DNA from: JAKANT01 sp035502095
Lineage (GTDB): Bacteria; Pseudomonadota; Gammaproteobacteria; Burkholderiales; Burkholderiaceae_F
Direction: 5' to 3'
DNA length: 64,000 bases
Assembly: GCA_035502095.1 (NCBI GenBank)
Contig: DATJUX010000041.1
Span: 1-64,000 of the forward strand
Position numbers and translations under genes: made by a program. The notes below the pieces were generated by a model. That model saw nothing but the letters and a program-made list of their open reading frames with translations, had not been told where the DNA came from and searched no databases. Shown here one piece after another: positions 33,915 to 42,301 of this stretch. Position 1 is the stretch's first letter; each line of letters begins with the position of its first letter.

Positions 33915-35063
33915 TCAGGCTCCCTGTCGCACCAGTCGGAGGAAACTGATTTCGGAAGGCGCCCCGAGCCGCTTCGGCGGCCCCCAGTAGCCGGTGCCGC
34001 GGCTCGTGTAGACCCACAAGTCCTGCAGGCGATGCAGCCCGGCCGCGAACGGCTCGAACCGCTTGATGAGCAGGTTCCAGGGGAAGAACTGTCCGCCGTG
34101 CGTGTGTCCCGAGAGCTGTAGATGGAAACCCGCACGCGCAGCCGCCGCGGCGCTGCGCGGCTGATGCGCGAGCAGCAGACGCACTGGTGCATCGGACGGT
34201 GCACCGGCCATCGCACCCGCCGGGTCGCTGCGATGCGACGGATCGAAGTAATGCGCACTCGGATCGGCGACGCCCGCGACGACGAGCAGCGCGTCTTCGT
34301 GCTGCAGGACCACGTGCTCGTTCAGCAGCACGCGTACATCGAGCCGCTCCAGTTCGCGCAGCCATGCGTGCACGCCGGAGTAGTACTCGTGGTTGCCGGT
34401 GACGAAATACGTGCCGTGGCGCGACTTCAGCTGCGCGAGCGGTGCGACGTCGTGCGCGAGGTCGGCGACGGTTCCATCGACCAGGTCGCCGGTGACGGCG
34501 ATCATGTCGGCATCGAGGCGATTGACCGCCTCGACGATCGCCGCGACATAGGCGCGCTTGATGGTCGGGCCCACATGCACGTCGCTGATCTGGGCGATGG
34601 TGAAGCCGTGCAAGGCAGCGGGCAGGTTCTTGATTGGAATGTCGACCTCGACCACGGCGGCGGTGCGGCGCGCATTGCGCAGGCCGAGCGCCGTGATGAC
34701 AAGGGCGGCGAGCGGAACCGCCGCCGCCGAGATCTGGTCCAGTTCGCCGAGGCCGGTCGAAGTCGCGTCGAACCAGCCTGCTCCATGCCCGAGGCGCGCG
34801 AGCGCAAGCACGACGTCACGCAGCAACGTCAGCACGAACAGGGAAGAGAACAGCCCCATCAGCAGCAGGCCAGCCCACGCGAGCGACTCTGCAAATGGGC
34901 GCGACCGCAGGCGTCGCGCGAAGAACCCCACCGGCATCAGGACCGCCGAGGCTGCGAGAACGAGCGCCAGCGCCACGACGCTCCAAGGCCAGGCTGTCAG
35001 GGCGGGCAGGAGGCGGAGCGCGACGTACGCATGAACCAGCGCGGAGAAGACGAACAGTCCCAC
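33915..35063 (-). CDS. Membrane metallophosphoesterase (YkuE/YaeI-like)
   Basis: An inner-membrane phosphoesterase of 382 residues. About four hydrophobic segments in the first 140 residues are followed by a calcineurin-like domain with all metal motifs: QISDVHVGP, VTGDLVDG, VTGNHEYYSG, and LSGHTHGGQF. Relatives act on lipid headgroups or UDP-diacylglucosamine-like substrates; the substrate here is not known. It begins with GTG at 35063. The downstream neighbour is the opposite-strand Asn/Thr/Tyr-rich gene. Confidence 0.9.
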   Translation of the reverse strand: MGLFVFSALVHAYVALRLLPALTAWPWSVVALALVLAASAVLMPVGFFARRLRSRPFAESLAWAGLLLMGLFSSLFVLTLLRDVVLALARLGHGAGWFDATSTGLGELDQISAAAVPLAALVITALGLRNARRTAAVVEVDIPIKNLPAALHGFTIAQISDVHVGPTIKRAYVAAIVEAVNRLDADMIAVTGDLVDGTVADLAHDVAPLAQLKSRHGTYFVTGNHEYYSGVHAWLRELERLDVRVLLNEHVVLQHEDALLVVAGVADPSAHYFDPSHRSDPAGAMAGAPSDAPVRLLLAHQPRSAAAAARAGFHLQLSGHTHGGQFFPWNLLIKRFEPFAAGLHRLQDLWVYTSRGTGYWGPPKRLGAPSEISFLRLVRQGA

Positions 35064-35123
35064 GGTCCGCCTGATATGCGTGCAAGACGGGCCGTTTCAA
35101 CGCCCGCCGCTGGGAAGGCCGCC

Positions 35124-35333
35124 TCAGTCCTCCAGCGAGAAGCCGATCTTGACCGTGACCTGCCAGTGGGCGACCGCGCCATTTTCGACGTGGCCGCGCG
35201 TCTCCATCACCTGGAACCAGCGGATCGCACGGATCGTCTTCGCCGCCTTCGCAATGGCGGTGCGGATCGCATCGTCGCTGCTCTTGCTCGACGAGCCGGT
35301 GATCTCGAGCTGCTTGTAGACATGGTCGGTCAT
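35124..35333 (-). CDS. Dodecin
   Basis: A 69-residue flavin-storage protein that forms hollow dodecamers. The family pattern HVYKQLEITGSSSKSSDDAIRTAIAKA is complete and the flavin-stacking Trp is in IRWFQVMETRGHVENG. The ATG at 35333 gives the standard length. It is encoded just upstream of the metallophosphoesterase in the same direction. Confidence 0.93.
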   Translation of the reverse strand: MTDHVYKQLEITGSSSKSSDDAIRTAIAKAAKTIRAIRWFQVMETRGHVENGAVAHWQVTVKIGFSLED

Positions 35334-35516
35334 GGCGAATCCTCGGCACGGGCGGGCGGCTAAGGTAGCAGACTCGGCGTCCGCGGGTGGGCCCGAGCCG
35401 CCGCTCGGCTTTGCCAGTCCGAGCCGCGGGCATGGCATCCCGGCGTGTGCAGGCCAAGAACTTCCCTCGCTTCCTTCGCTCCGACGCCTGTGATCGGTCG
35501 CGCAAGTTCCTGATCC

Positions 35517-35849
35517 ATCGAACTGCTGAACAGCGCGTATCGCGACAGCCGCACCGATCTCGCCAACCGCCACTGCTTCCAGGAGGGCCTGGACGTCGAG
35601 GGCCTGAACCGCTGGGCCATCGAAGCGGCGGTGCGCAACCTCGCCGGCTGGCGGCGCCAAGCACCGCATCTGAGCGAGCAGATGATGCACGTCAACGTTT
35701 CCGGCGAGAACCAGTCGCGCAGCGAGCTGGTGCCCCACGTGCGCGATGTCCTGCAGCGCTCTTGGCTGCCGGCCCGTCTGCCGACCCTCGAGATCACCGA
35801 AACCACGCTGAAGCAGGCGACGTTCGTCGAGTGCGCCGTGCAGCTCTGA
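35517..35849 (+). pseudogene. Decayed GGDEF/EAL gene, 5' fragment
   Basis: Translation gives SAYRDSRTDLANRHCFQEGL, which resembles the first helix of GGDEF domains, joined directly to an EAL-domain interior (RWAIEAAVRNLAGWRRQ, HVNVSGENQSRS, LPTLEITETTLKQATF). The GGDEF core and the EAL motif region are missing, so an internal deletion has occurred. It has an in-frame stop just upstream, no start codon with a ribosome-binding site, and it ends at a stop at 35847-35849. The continuation of the EAL domain is found at 37718-37813, beyond an inserted gene. The stretch 35334-35516 holds nothing recognisable. Confidence 0.7.
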
Positions 35850-36136
35850 GTGCGGGCACCCTCGAGTCAGGCGTGTACGACGTTCGGCGGGGAATCTTTT
35901 CCCGCGCGATCGCCATCGCGTCGCGCGTCGACGTTCACCGATGAAGCACGGGCGCGACGCCCGATCGCGGTAATGCCAAAGAAGGCGCGTTGTTACCTCG
36001 TGCAAGCGATACGCGCGCGATCGACTCCGCTGAGATGCGCGCAGAACATGCGCCTCACGACGGGCGCGTCGCCGCGCGCGTCAATGGTCGGCACGACGAA
36101 GTGGGACTTTGGCCCGCACCCTGAGGAGGGGTCGTC

Positions 36137-37669
36137 ATGAACAAGAGACCGAAGTGGAAAGGCTCGCTTGCGCTTCTGACAATGATTGCAGCCGGCTCCA
36201 CGCTGGTTGCTCTCGAGGCGCTCAATTCGGAGTCGGCGGACGCGCAGACGCGCCGCACGCACCCCAGGCGCCAGACGCCGCCTCCTCCGCCTTCGCCCGC
36301 ACCGGCACCGACACCACCGCCGGGTAGCGCCGCAGTCGATCCGGGCGTGCGCGCCGGCACCGTCGACGCGGGCAAGATCCTCACGCCGGTCGTCCCGGGG
36401 CAGGGCTACGACGAACTGTTCGAGGCAGGGGCCGACGCCTTCGCCGACATCGATTCGGTGCAGGGAACCATCCCCGGGGAGGACGATGCCGGCCTTGGTC
36501 CGCGCTTCAATTCGAACGGTTGCGGCTCGTGCCACGCACAACCCGCCCTCGGCGGCAGCAGCCCCAGTACCAGCGCCTTTCCGAACATCGGACCCAATCC
36601 GCAGGTCGCGGTGGCGACGCTGCACGGTGCGACCAACCAGGTTCCGTTCTTCATCACGGCCAACGGGCCGGTGCGCGAGGCGCGCTTCATATTCGCGATG
36701 AACAGCAACGGCACCCTTTCGTCGACTGCCGATGGCGGCGTGCATCAGATCTTCACGATCCAGGGCCGTTCCGATGCGACCAATACGGTCGGAGTGACCG
36801 GCACCTCACAGACCTGCAAGCTCGCGCAGCCCGACTTCAATACGGCACGGCGGCTCAACAACATCTCGTTCCGCATTCCCACGCCGATGTTCGGGCTTGG
36901 ACTGGTCGAGACGATCTCCGACGAGACCATCCTCGCGAACATGCAGGCGAACTCGACGGCGAAGGCCGCGCTGGGCATCAGCGGGAAGCCGAATCGCAGC
37001 GGCAACGACGGCAGCATCACGCGCTTCGGCTGGAAGGCGCAGAACCCGTCGCTGGTCGTGTTCGCCGGCGAGGCCTACAACGTCGAACAGGGCGTCACCA
37101 ACGAAGCGTTCCCGATGGAACGCACGAACCCCGGCGACGGTCCGTTGCCCGCGCAGTGCCTGTTCAATTCGCTGACCGAGGACCACGGCACCCTCACACA
37201 GCCGAGCGACGTGGTGCTGTTCGCCGCCTTCATCCGCCTGCTCGCGCCACCGACGCCGTCGACCACCTCGCCCGGCGGGGGGGCTTCGATCCAGCGCGGT
37301 TCCGACCTGTTCCAGTCGGTCGGCTGTTCGTTGTGCCATACCCCGTCGATGACGACCAAGCCGTCGACGTTCGCCGGGGCGGCGGTCGAAGCGAACTTGT
37401 TCTCCGACCTGCTGTTGCACGACATGGGTTCGGCGCTGGCAGACGGCATCAGCCAGGGTGCCGCATCGGGAAGCGAGTTCCGCACCGCGCCCCTATGGGG
37501 GCTGGGTCAACGTGTGTTCTTCCTGCACGACGGCCGCACCAGCGATCTCGTCCAGGCCATCCAATGGCACGGTGGTCCAGGATCCGAAGCGCGCGTGGTC
37601 GCGAGCCGCTTCTTCGGCCTTTCGTCGACCGATCAGCAGAACGTCCTGAACTTCCTGCGTTCGCTGTAG
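36137..37669 (+). CDS. Di-heme oxidoreductase (DUF1111 / thiol oxidoreductase-like)
   Basis: A 510-residue exported c-type cytochrome. The signal peptide (ALLTMIAAGSTLVALEALNSESADA) is followed by a Pro-rich linker (residues 50-65). Two heme motifs are visible: CGSCHA near residue 134 and CSLCHT near residue 400. The C-terminal FRTAPLWGLGQRVFFLHDGR block matches the DUF1111 family, distantly related to MauG and cytochrome c peroxidases. A strong GAGGAGG site precedes the ATG, and the 287 bp upstream may hold its promoter. The gene stands inside a disrupted EAL gene and may have arrived with an insertion. The substrate is unknown. Confidence 0.9.
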   Translation: MNKRPKWKGSLALLTMIAAGSTLVALEALNSESADAQTRRTHPRRQTPPPPPSPAPAPTPPPGSAAVDPGVRAGTVDAGKILTPVVPGQGYDELFEAGADAFADIDSVQGTIPGEDDAGLGPRFNSNGCGSCHAQPALGGSSPSTSAFPNIGPNPQVAVATLHGATNQVPFFITANGPVREARFIFAMNSNGTLSSTADGGVHQIFTIQGRSDATNTVGVTGTSQTCKLAQPDFNTARRLNNISFRIPTPMFGLGLVETISDETILANMQANSTAKAALGISGKPNRSGNDGSITRFGWKAQNPSLVVFAGEAYNVEQGVTNEAFPMERTNPGDGPLPAQCLFNSLTEDHGTLTQPSDVVLFAAFIRLLAPPTPSTTSPGGGASIQRGSDLFQSVGCSLCHTPSMTTKPSTFAGAAVEANLFSDLLLHDMGSALADGISQGAASGSEFRTAPLWGLGQRVFFLHDGRTSDLVQAIQWHGGPGSEARVVASRFFGLSSTDQQNVLNFLRSL

Positions 37670-37693
37670 GCGGTCCCGCTGAAGTCCGAGTTT

Positions 37694-37716
37694 CCTCCCC
37701 CGCGTCGCGGGGGAGG
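37694..37716. terminator. Perfect 10-bp palindrome after the di-heme oxidoreductase gene
   Basis: CCTCCCCCGC (37694-37703) and GCGGGGGAGG (37707-37716) form a perfect stem with loop GTC, 24 bp beyond the stop codon. It lacks a downstream U-tract but is the most symmetrical of the related palindromes at 7037, 19293 and 48480. It also marks the right boundary of the material that splits the EAL pseudogene. Confidence 0.55.
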
Positions 37717-37717
37717 T

Positions 37718-37813
37718 GTGCGCCAGAGCATCGACGATTTGGGCAGCGGCCATTCGTCGCTCGCCTATCTGAGCACGCTGGATGGCACGTCCGCTTCGCG
37801 GTGCATCCAAGGC
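37718..37813 (+). pseudogene. EAL gene fragment, 3' piece
   Basis: Translation gives VRQSIDDLGSGHSSLAYLSTL, matching the conserved DDFGTGYSSLxYL motif of EAL phosphodiesterases. It is followed by unrelated residues and a TAA at 37814. In an intact EAL domain this motif comes roughly 30 residues after the point where the fragment at 35517-35849 stops, so the two are probably the same gene split by about 1.87 kb. Confidence 0.65.
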
Positions 37814-37817
37814 TAAA

Positions 37818-38002
37818 AGGCAATCCGCGCAAATCCGCGTCCGGTCTCTTGGTCTTTCTCTCGCCCCGAGCAAAGCGAGGGATCTCGCCCTCTCGATAGG
37901 TCGCGATCCCTCGCCTGGCGACAAAGTTCGCCCTCGATCCGAATAAGCCAGAAGAGATCCGCGCAAAGCCGCGTCTTCTTCTCAGTCCGCGCAATCCGCG
38001 TC
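37818..38002. repeat. Reverse-sense TCCGCG repeat units and a GAGGGATC unit
   Basis: Units at 37818-37841, 37955-37974 and 37984-38002 carry TCCGCGCAAnnCCGCGTC, the reverse of the GACGCGGA family seen at 31723-31886. Between them, 37864-37888 (CCCCGAGCAAAGCGAGGGATC) is a partial copy of the other extragenic repeat. No gene is supported between 37814 and 38068. Confidence 0.65.
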
Positions 38003-38068
38003 GGAGAGCGCACGCCGCGCATCCCGGCCCTATGATCGCGCTGCGCCTTCGCGCCGGACCTGAATCGC

Positions 38069-38527
38069 ATGGCCAACTTTGTCGTGAACGGGAGCGCGGT
38101 CGAGCTCGACGTCGACCCGGCGACGCCGCTGCTCTGGGCGCTGCGGGACCATCTCGGGTTGACCGGGACCAAGTTCGGCTGCGGGGTCGCGGCCTGCGGC
38201 GCGTGCACGGTGCACCTGGATGACCGGCCGGTGCGCTCGTGTGTGACGCCCGTGTCGGCGTGCGCCGGCAGGAAGGTCGTCACCATCGAAGGTTTGCGCC
38301 AGGGCGACCGCCTGCATCCGGTGCAGCAGGCCTGGATCGACGCGCAGGCGCCGCAGTGCGGCTACTGCCAGTCGGGAATGATCATGGCGGCCGCGGCGCT
38401 GCTGCGGATCAACGCCGCGCCGAGCGACGCCGACATCGACGCCGCGGTCACGAACATCTGCCGCTGCGGCACGTATCCGCGCGTGCGCGCAGCGATCCAC
38501 GCGGCCGCGGCCGGAACGAAGAAATGA
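38069..38527 (+). CDS. Molybdenum hydroxylase, [2Fe-2S] subunit
   Basis: Small iron-sulfur subunit (152 residues) of an isoquinoline-1-oxidoreductase / aldehyde-oxidase-type enzyme. The plant-type cluster ligands are in KFGCGVAACGACTVHLDD, and the second cluster ligands in CGYCQSGMIM and CRCGTYPR. It overlaps the large subunit gene by four bases (ATGA). No FAD subunit is encoded, as in the IorAB-type two-subunit enzymes, which pass electrons to a cytochrome or other carrier rather than to FAD. Confidence 0.92.
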   Translation: MANFVVNGSAVELDVDPATPLLWALRDHLGLTGTKFGCGVAACGACTVHLDDRPVRSCVTPVSACAGRKVVTIEGLRQGDRLHPVQQAWIDAQAPQCGYCQSGMIMAAAALLRINAAPSDADIDAAVTNICRCGTYPRVRAAIHAAAAGTKK

Positions 38528-40827
38528 CGCCGATCGACACGCCACCGGCCGCGCCCTCCAGCCGGCGGCGGCGGGTGTTCCTGATCGGAACAGGCATCGT
38601 TGGCGCAGCGCTAACCGTCGGCGTGTATCGCTTCTATCGGCCGCGCGACCACCTGAGTCCTCCGTCTGCGCTGCGCCCGACGCCGGACGAAACCGTCCTC
38701 ACCGGATGGATCAAGCTCGCCAGCGATGGGCAGGTGACGGTGCAGGTGCCGCGCCAGGAGATGGGCCAGGGTGTCGTCTCGACGCTGGCGCTGCTCGTTG
38801 CGGAGGAGCTGGATGCCGATCCGGCGCAGGTTCGCTTCGAGGAAGCCCCGATCGACGCCATCTATGTCAATGCAACGATGATCGGCGACTCGGTGCCGTT
38901 CCGCCCCGACGACCGCAGCGTCATGGCACGTTTCAATCGCTTCAGCCAGTTCAAGCTGGGCGAACTGCTCGGCGTCCAGGCGACCGGCGGCTCGACCAGC
39001 GTGCGCGATGCGTGGCGCCCGATGCGGCAGGCCGGTGCGGTGGCACGGGCGATGCTGGTGCAGGCGGCGGCAGGTCGCTTCGCGGTGCCGCCGGATTCGC
39101 TGTCGGTGGCCGGCGGCGTCGTCGAGCACAAGGCCTCCGGCCGGCGCGCGACGTTCGGCGAACTCGCCGTCGAGGCAGGCAGGCAGCCGATGCCGCGCGA
39201 TGTGCCGCTCAAGGATCCCGAGCGGTTCACGCTGCTCGGCAAGCCGCAGCGACGCCTGGACATTCCGGCCAAGGTCGACGGCAGCGCGCGCTTCGGCATC
39301 GACACGCGCATCGTCGGCATGGCCTACGCAGCGATTGCCCAGTGCCCCGTGTTCGGCGGCGCGCTCGAATCGTTCGATGCGAGCAAGGTCAAGGGCCGGC
39401 GCGGCGTGGTCGACGTCTTCGACATTCCGGCGACCAGCACGTCCGCGGCGGCGGTGGTCGTGGTCGCCGATCACTACTGGCTCGCGCGTTCGGCGCTCGC
39501 CGACGTGACCATGCGCTGGAACGAGGGGCCGAACGCGGGATTCGACACGGCGAGCCAGCGCAAGCGCTACGAGCAGTTGCTGGAGCAGGGCGACGCGCGG
39601 GTCTACGACCACGCCGGCGATCTCGCCGCTGCGGAGGCAGGCGCCGCCACACGGGTGACGGCCGACTATTTCGTGCCGTATCTGGCGCACGCGACGATGG
39701 AGCCGATCAACTGCACGGCTGTCGTGCGCCAGGCGGGCAGTTGCGAAGTGTGGGTGGGCAGCCAGGCGCCCACGCTCGTCAGGTGGTTTGCGGCGCGGGC
39801 GGCCGGCGTCGACAGCGAGAAGGTGACGGTGCACACGCCCTACCTCGGCGGCGGGTTCGGGCGCCGTTTCGAGGTCGACGTCGTCGTGCAGGCGGTGACG
39901 ATCGCCCGGCGCGTGACCGATACGCCGGTGCAACTCATCTGGTCGCGCGAAGAGGACATGACGCACGACGTGTACCGCCCGATGGCCGCCGCGCGCATGC
40001 GCGCGGCGCTCGATGCCAAGGGCAACGTCGCGAGCTGGTACCACCGCATCGTCGGCCAGTCCTGCACGGGCAGCCTCACCGCCCGCCTGCTTCCCGCGGC
40101 GGCATCGGACCTGATGAAGGACAAGACGACGACCGAAGGCGCGTTCGACCTGCCCTATGCACTGCCGAACCGAGTCGTCGAGCATGTGCTAACGCACGAA
40201 CCGGTTCCCGTCGGCTACTGGCGCAGCGTTGGTCACTCCTATAACGCGTTCTTCGCAGAGTCGTTCGTCGACGAGTGCGCGGCCGCGGCCGGCCAGGACC
40301 CGGTCGCGTTCCGTCTCGCGCTGCTCGCCGATGCACCACGGTTTCGCAAGGTTCTCGAGGTGGCGGCTGAGAAGGCGGGCTGGGACACGCCGCCGCCGGC
40401 GGGCAGGGCGCGTGGCGTGGCGCTCGCCGAGAGCTTCCAATCGATCGTGGCGCAGGTGGCCGAAGTGGAGATCGTCGACGGCGCGCCGCGCGTGCGTCGT
40501 GTCGTCTGTGCCGTCGACTGCGGCTTCGCCGTCAACCCGGACGTCGTCGCGGCGCAGATGGAGAGCGCAATCATCTTCGGTCTCACTGCGGCCCTGTTTG
40601 GCGAAATCACGCTGAAGGCCGGCCGCGTCGAGCAATCCAACTTCCCCGCGTACGACATGGTGCGCCTTGCCAGCGCGCCCGCGATCGAGGTACACATCGT
40701 GAACTCCGGCGTCGAGCACTTGGGCGGGATCGGCGAGCCGGGCACGCCGCCGATCGCGCCGGCAGTCTGCAATGCGCTCTTCAAGCTGACCGGCAAGCGC
40801 ATCCGCTCGCTGCCGATCAGGCTGTGA
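38524..40827 (+). CDS. Molybdenum hydroxylase, molybdopterin-binding large subunit
   Basis: Catalytic subunit, 767 residues, hydroxylating an aldehyde or N-heterocycle at a molybdenum cofactor. The N-terminus has an Arg-run and hydrophobic segment (RRRRVFLIGTGIVGAALTVGVY) like a twin-arginine signal or membrane anchor, so it probably faces the periplasm. Cofactor-binding blocks include PRQEMGQGV, YLGGGFGRRFEVD and, at the C-terminus, GIGEPGTPPIAPA, whose Glu is the catalytic base. The substrate is unknown; quinoline- or nicotinate-like compounds and aldehydes are possibilities. Confidence 0.9.
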   Translation: MTPIDTPPAAPSSRRRRVFLIGTGIVGAALTVGVYRFYRPRDHLSPPSALRPTPDETVLTGWIKLASDGQVTVQVPRQEMGQGVVSTLALLVAEELDADPAQVRFEEAPIDAIYVNATMIGDSVPFRPDDRSVMARFNRFSQFKLGELLGVQATGGSTSVRDAWRPMRQAGAVARAMLVQAAAGRFAVPPDSLSVAGGVVEHKASGRRATFGELAVEAGRQPMPRDVPLKDPERFTLLGKPQRRLDIPAKVDGSARFGIDTRIVGMAYAAIAQCPVFGGALESFDASKVKGRRGVVDVFDIPATSTSAAAVVVVADHYWLARSALADVTMRWNEGPNAGFDTASQRKRYEQLLEQGDARVYDHAGDLAAAEAGAATRVTADYFVPYLAHATMEPINCTAVVRQAGSCEVWVGSQAPTLVRWFAARAAGVDSEKVTVHTPYLGGGFGRRFEVDVVVQAVTIARRVTDTPVQLIWSREEDMTHDVYRPMAAARMRAALDAKGNVASWYHRIVGQSCTGSLTARLLPAAASDLMKDKTTTEGAFDLPYALPNRVVEHVLTHEPVPVGYWRSVGHSYNAFFAESFVDECAAAAGQDPVAFRLALLADAPRFRKVLEVAAEKAGWDTPPPAGRARGVALAESFQSIVAQVAEVEIVDGAPRVRRVVCAVDCGFAVNPDVVAAQMESAIIFGLTAALFGEITLKAGRVEQSNFPAYDMVRLASAPAIEVHIVNSGVEHLGGIGEPGTPPIAPAVCNALFKLTGKRIRSLPIRL

Positions 40828-40858
40828 GCGACGAGTCGATCGACGGAGGGAGGCTCGC

Positions 40859-41956
40859 ATGAGCGACGCGGCGACGGGACCGGGCGCAACGGGAGCGGAC
40901 GGGGCCGCCCCGCGCTGGCGCGCCCGGCCACCGGGATCGACGTGGGGCGACTTCGGTCCCGACGACCAGCTCGGCCGGCTCAATCTCCTGACGGCGGAGA
41001 AGGTGCGCCAGGGCGCGGCCGAAGTGCGCGAGGGCCGCACGTTCTGCCTCGGCCTTCCGCTCGACCTGCCCGGCGGCAACGTGCTCAATCCGCGCCGCCA
41101 TCCGCCCGTCCTGCGCCCGACGGTGCGCAATGGAAAGCCGAACCTCAACTACCGCCTGAGCCTGGACAACCCGCTGCACTCGGACGTCGTCAGCGACGAC
41201 CTTGCGATCATCTACCTGCAGTACTCGACGCAGTGGGACAGCCTCGCGCACATCGGACAGATGTTCGATGCGGACGGCGACGGGATGCCGGAGCCGGTCT
41301 TCTACAACGGCTATCGACCCGGCGTGCACATCTTCGGACCGACCGAGGCCTCCGATGCCGGCGTGCCCGACCGGGCGGCGAGCGCACGCTCGACCTCCCG
41401 GGCGCGCGCCCTGGGCATCGAGAACATGGCGCTGCACGGCCTGCAGGGACGCGGCGTGCTGATCGACCTGCACGCGCACTTCGGCCGCAAGCACGAGGTG
41501 GTCGGCTACGAGACGCTGATGCAGGTCATCGAACGCGATGGTGTCACCGTCGAGCGCGGCGACATGGTCTGCCTCCATACGGGCTTTGCGCAGTTGCTGG
41601 TCGAGATGGGCGGCGTGCCGGACCGGGAGCGGGTGGAGAACTCCTGCGCCGTGCTCGACGGCCGCGACGCGCGGCTGCTGCAGTGGATCACGGACAGCGA
41701 ACTCGCGGTGCTGATCGCCGACAACTACGCCGTCGAGGCATACCCGGCAACCTCGCACGTGGGCTGCTGCGCGACGCTGCCTCTGCACGAGCACTGCCTG
41801 TTCAAGCTCGGCGTGAATCTCGGCGAGCTGTGGCACCTGACGCCGCTCGCGCAATGGCTGCGATCACATGGGCGCTATCGCTTCATGCTCACCGCGCCGC
41901 CGTTGCGGCTGCCCGGCGCGGTCGGTTCTCCCGCGACGCCGATCGCAACCGTCTGA
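40859..41956 (+). CDS. Cyclase-family amidohydrolase (kynurenine formamidase-like)
   Basis: A 365-residue metal-dependent hydrolase of the cyclase/kynurenine formamidase superfamily (PF04199). The metal-binding region is STQWDSLAHIGQMF, a variant of the HxGTHxDxPxH motif, and LIDLHAHFG lies downstream. The first 30 residues are Gly/Ala-rich and probably disordered. It starts 31 bp after the molybdenum hydroxylase genes, so it may open a ring or amide that they hydroxylate. Substrate not known. Confidence 0.83.
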   Translation: MSDAATGPGATGADGAAPRWRARPPGSTWGDFGPDDQLGRLNLLTAEKVRQGAAEVREGRTFCLGLPLDLPGGNVLNPRRHPPVLRPTVRNGKPNLNYRLSLDNPLHSDVVSDDLAIIYLQYSTQWDSLAHIGQMFDADGDGMPEPVFYNGYRPGVHIFGPTEASDAGVPDRAASARSTSRARALGIENMALHGLQGRGVLIDLHAHFGRKHEVVGYETLMQVIERDGVTVERGDMVCLHTGFAQLLVEMGGVPDRERVENSCAVLDGRDARLLQWITDSELAVLIADNYAVEAYPATSHVGCCATLPLHEHCLFKLGVNLGELWHLTPLAQWLRSHGRYRFMLTAPPLRLPGAVGSPATPIATV

Positions 41957-42301
41957 GCAGCCCGGTTCCGGCGGTGCAACAATCCTCCTCCGCGGCCGCG
42001 GCTCTCATCGCAGCGAGCACAACGCTGCAGACATTGCGTCGCGGTAGCGCGAGTTGAGTGCGTGAAAGAACCTATGCACCGAGTTCGGAGCGATCGCCGG
42101 GCATTGCACCGCCACACATGCTGCTCGGGGGAACTCCGTTTGTCCGGCCCGACTCGAACGACGGCGGTGGCCGCCCATACCAAGGCGGGGCGCGAGGACC
42201 GCCGCAATGGACGGAGGCCACCGGACCACCGGCGGCGTGTGCACCGATCGCGGCGCTGTCGCGTTTTTTATCCCTTCGATCCGGAGGACGAGGAGATCCA
42301 G
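41957..42301. other. Intergenic region of 345 bp before second transporter operon
   Basis: No gene is supported; in-frame codons upstream of 42302 belong to a poorly structured, Arg-rich reading frame. GGAGGA near 42282-42287 and GAGGAG near 42289-42294 precede the binding-protein ATG. A promoter for the transporter operon is expected here but was not identified with confidence. Confidence 0.5.

Noticed and set aside
38069..40827. Indolepyruvate oxidoreductase subunits, since IorA/IorB names are also used for isoquinoline oxidoreductase
   Set aside because: The plant-type [2Fe-2S] and molybdopterin motifs show a molybdenum hydroxylase; the indolepyruvate-type enzyme is the separate pair at 23959-27580.
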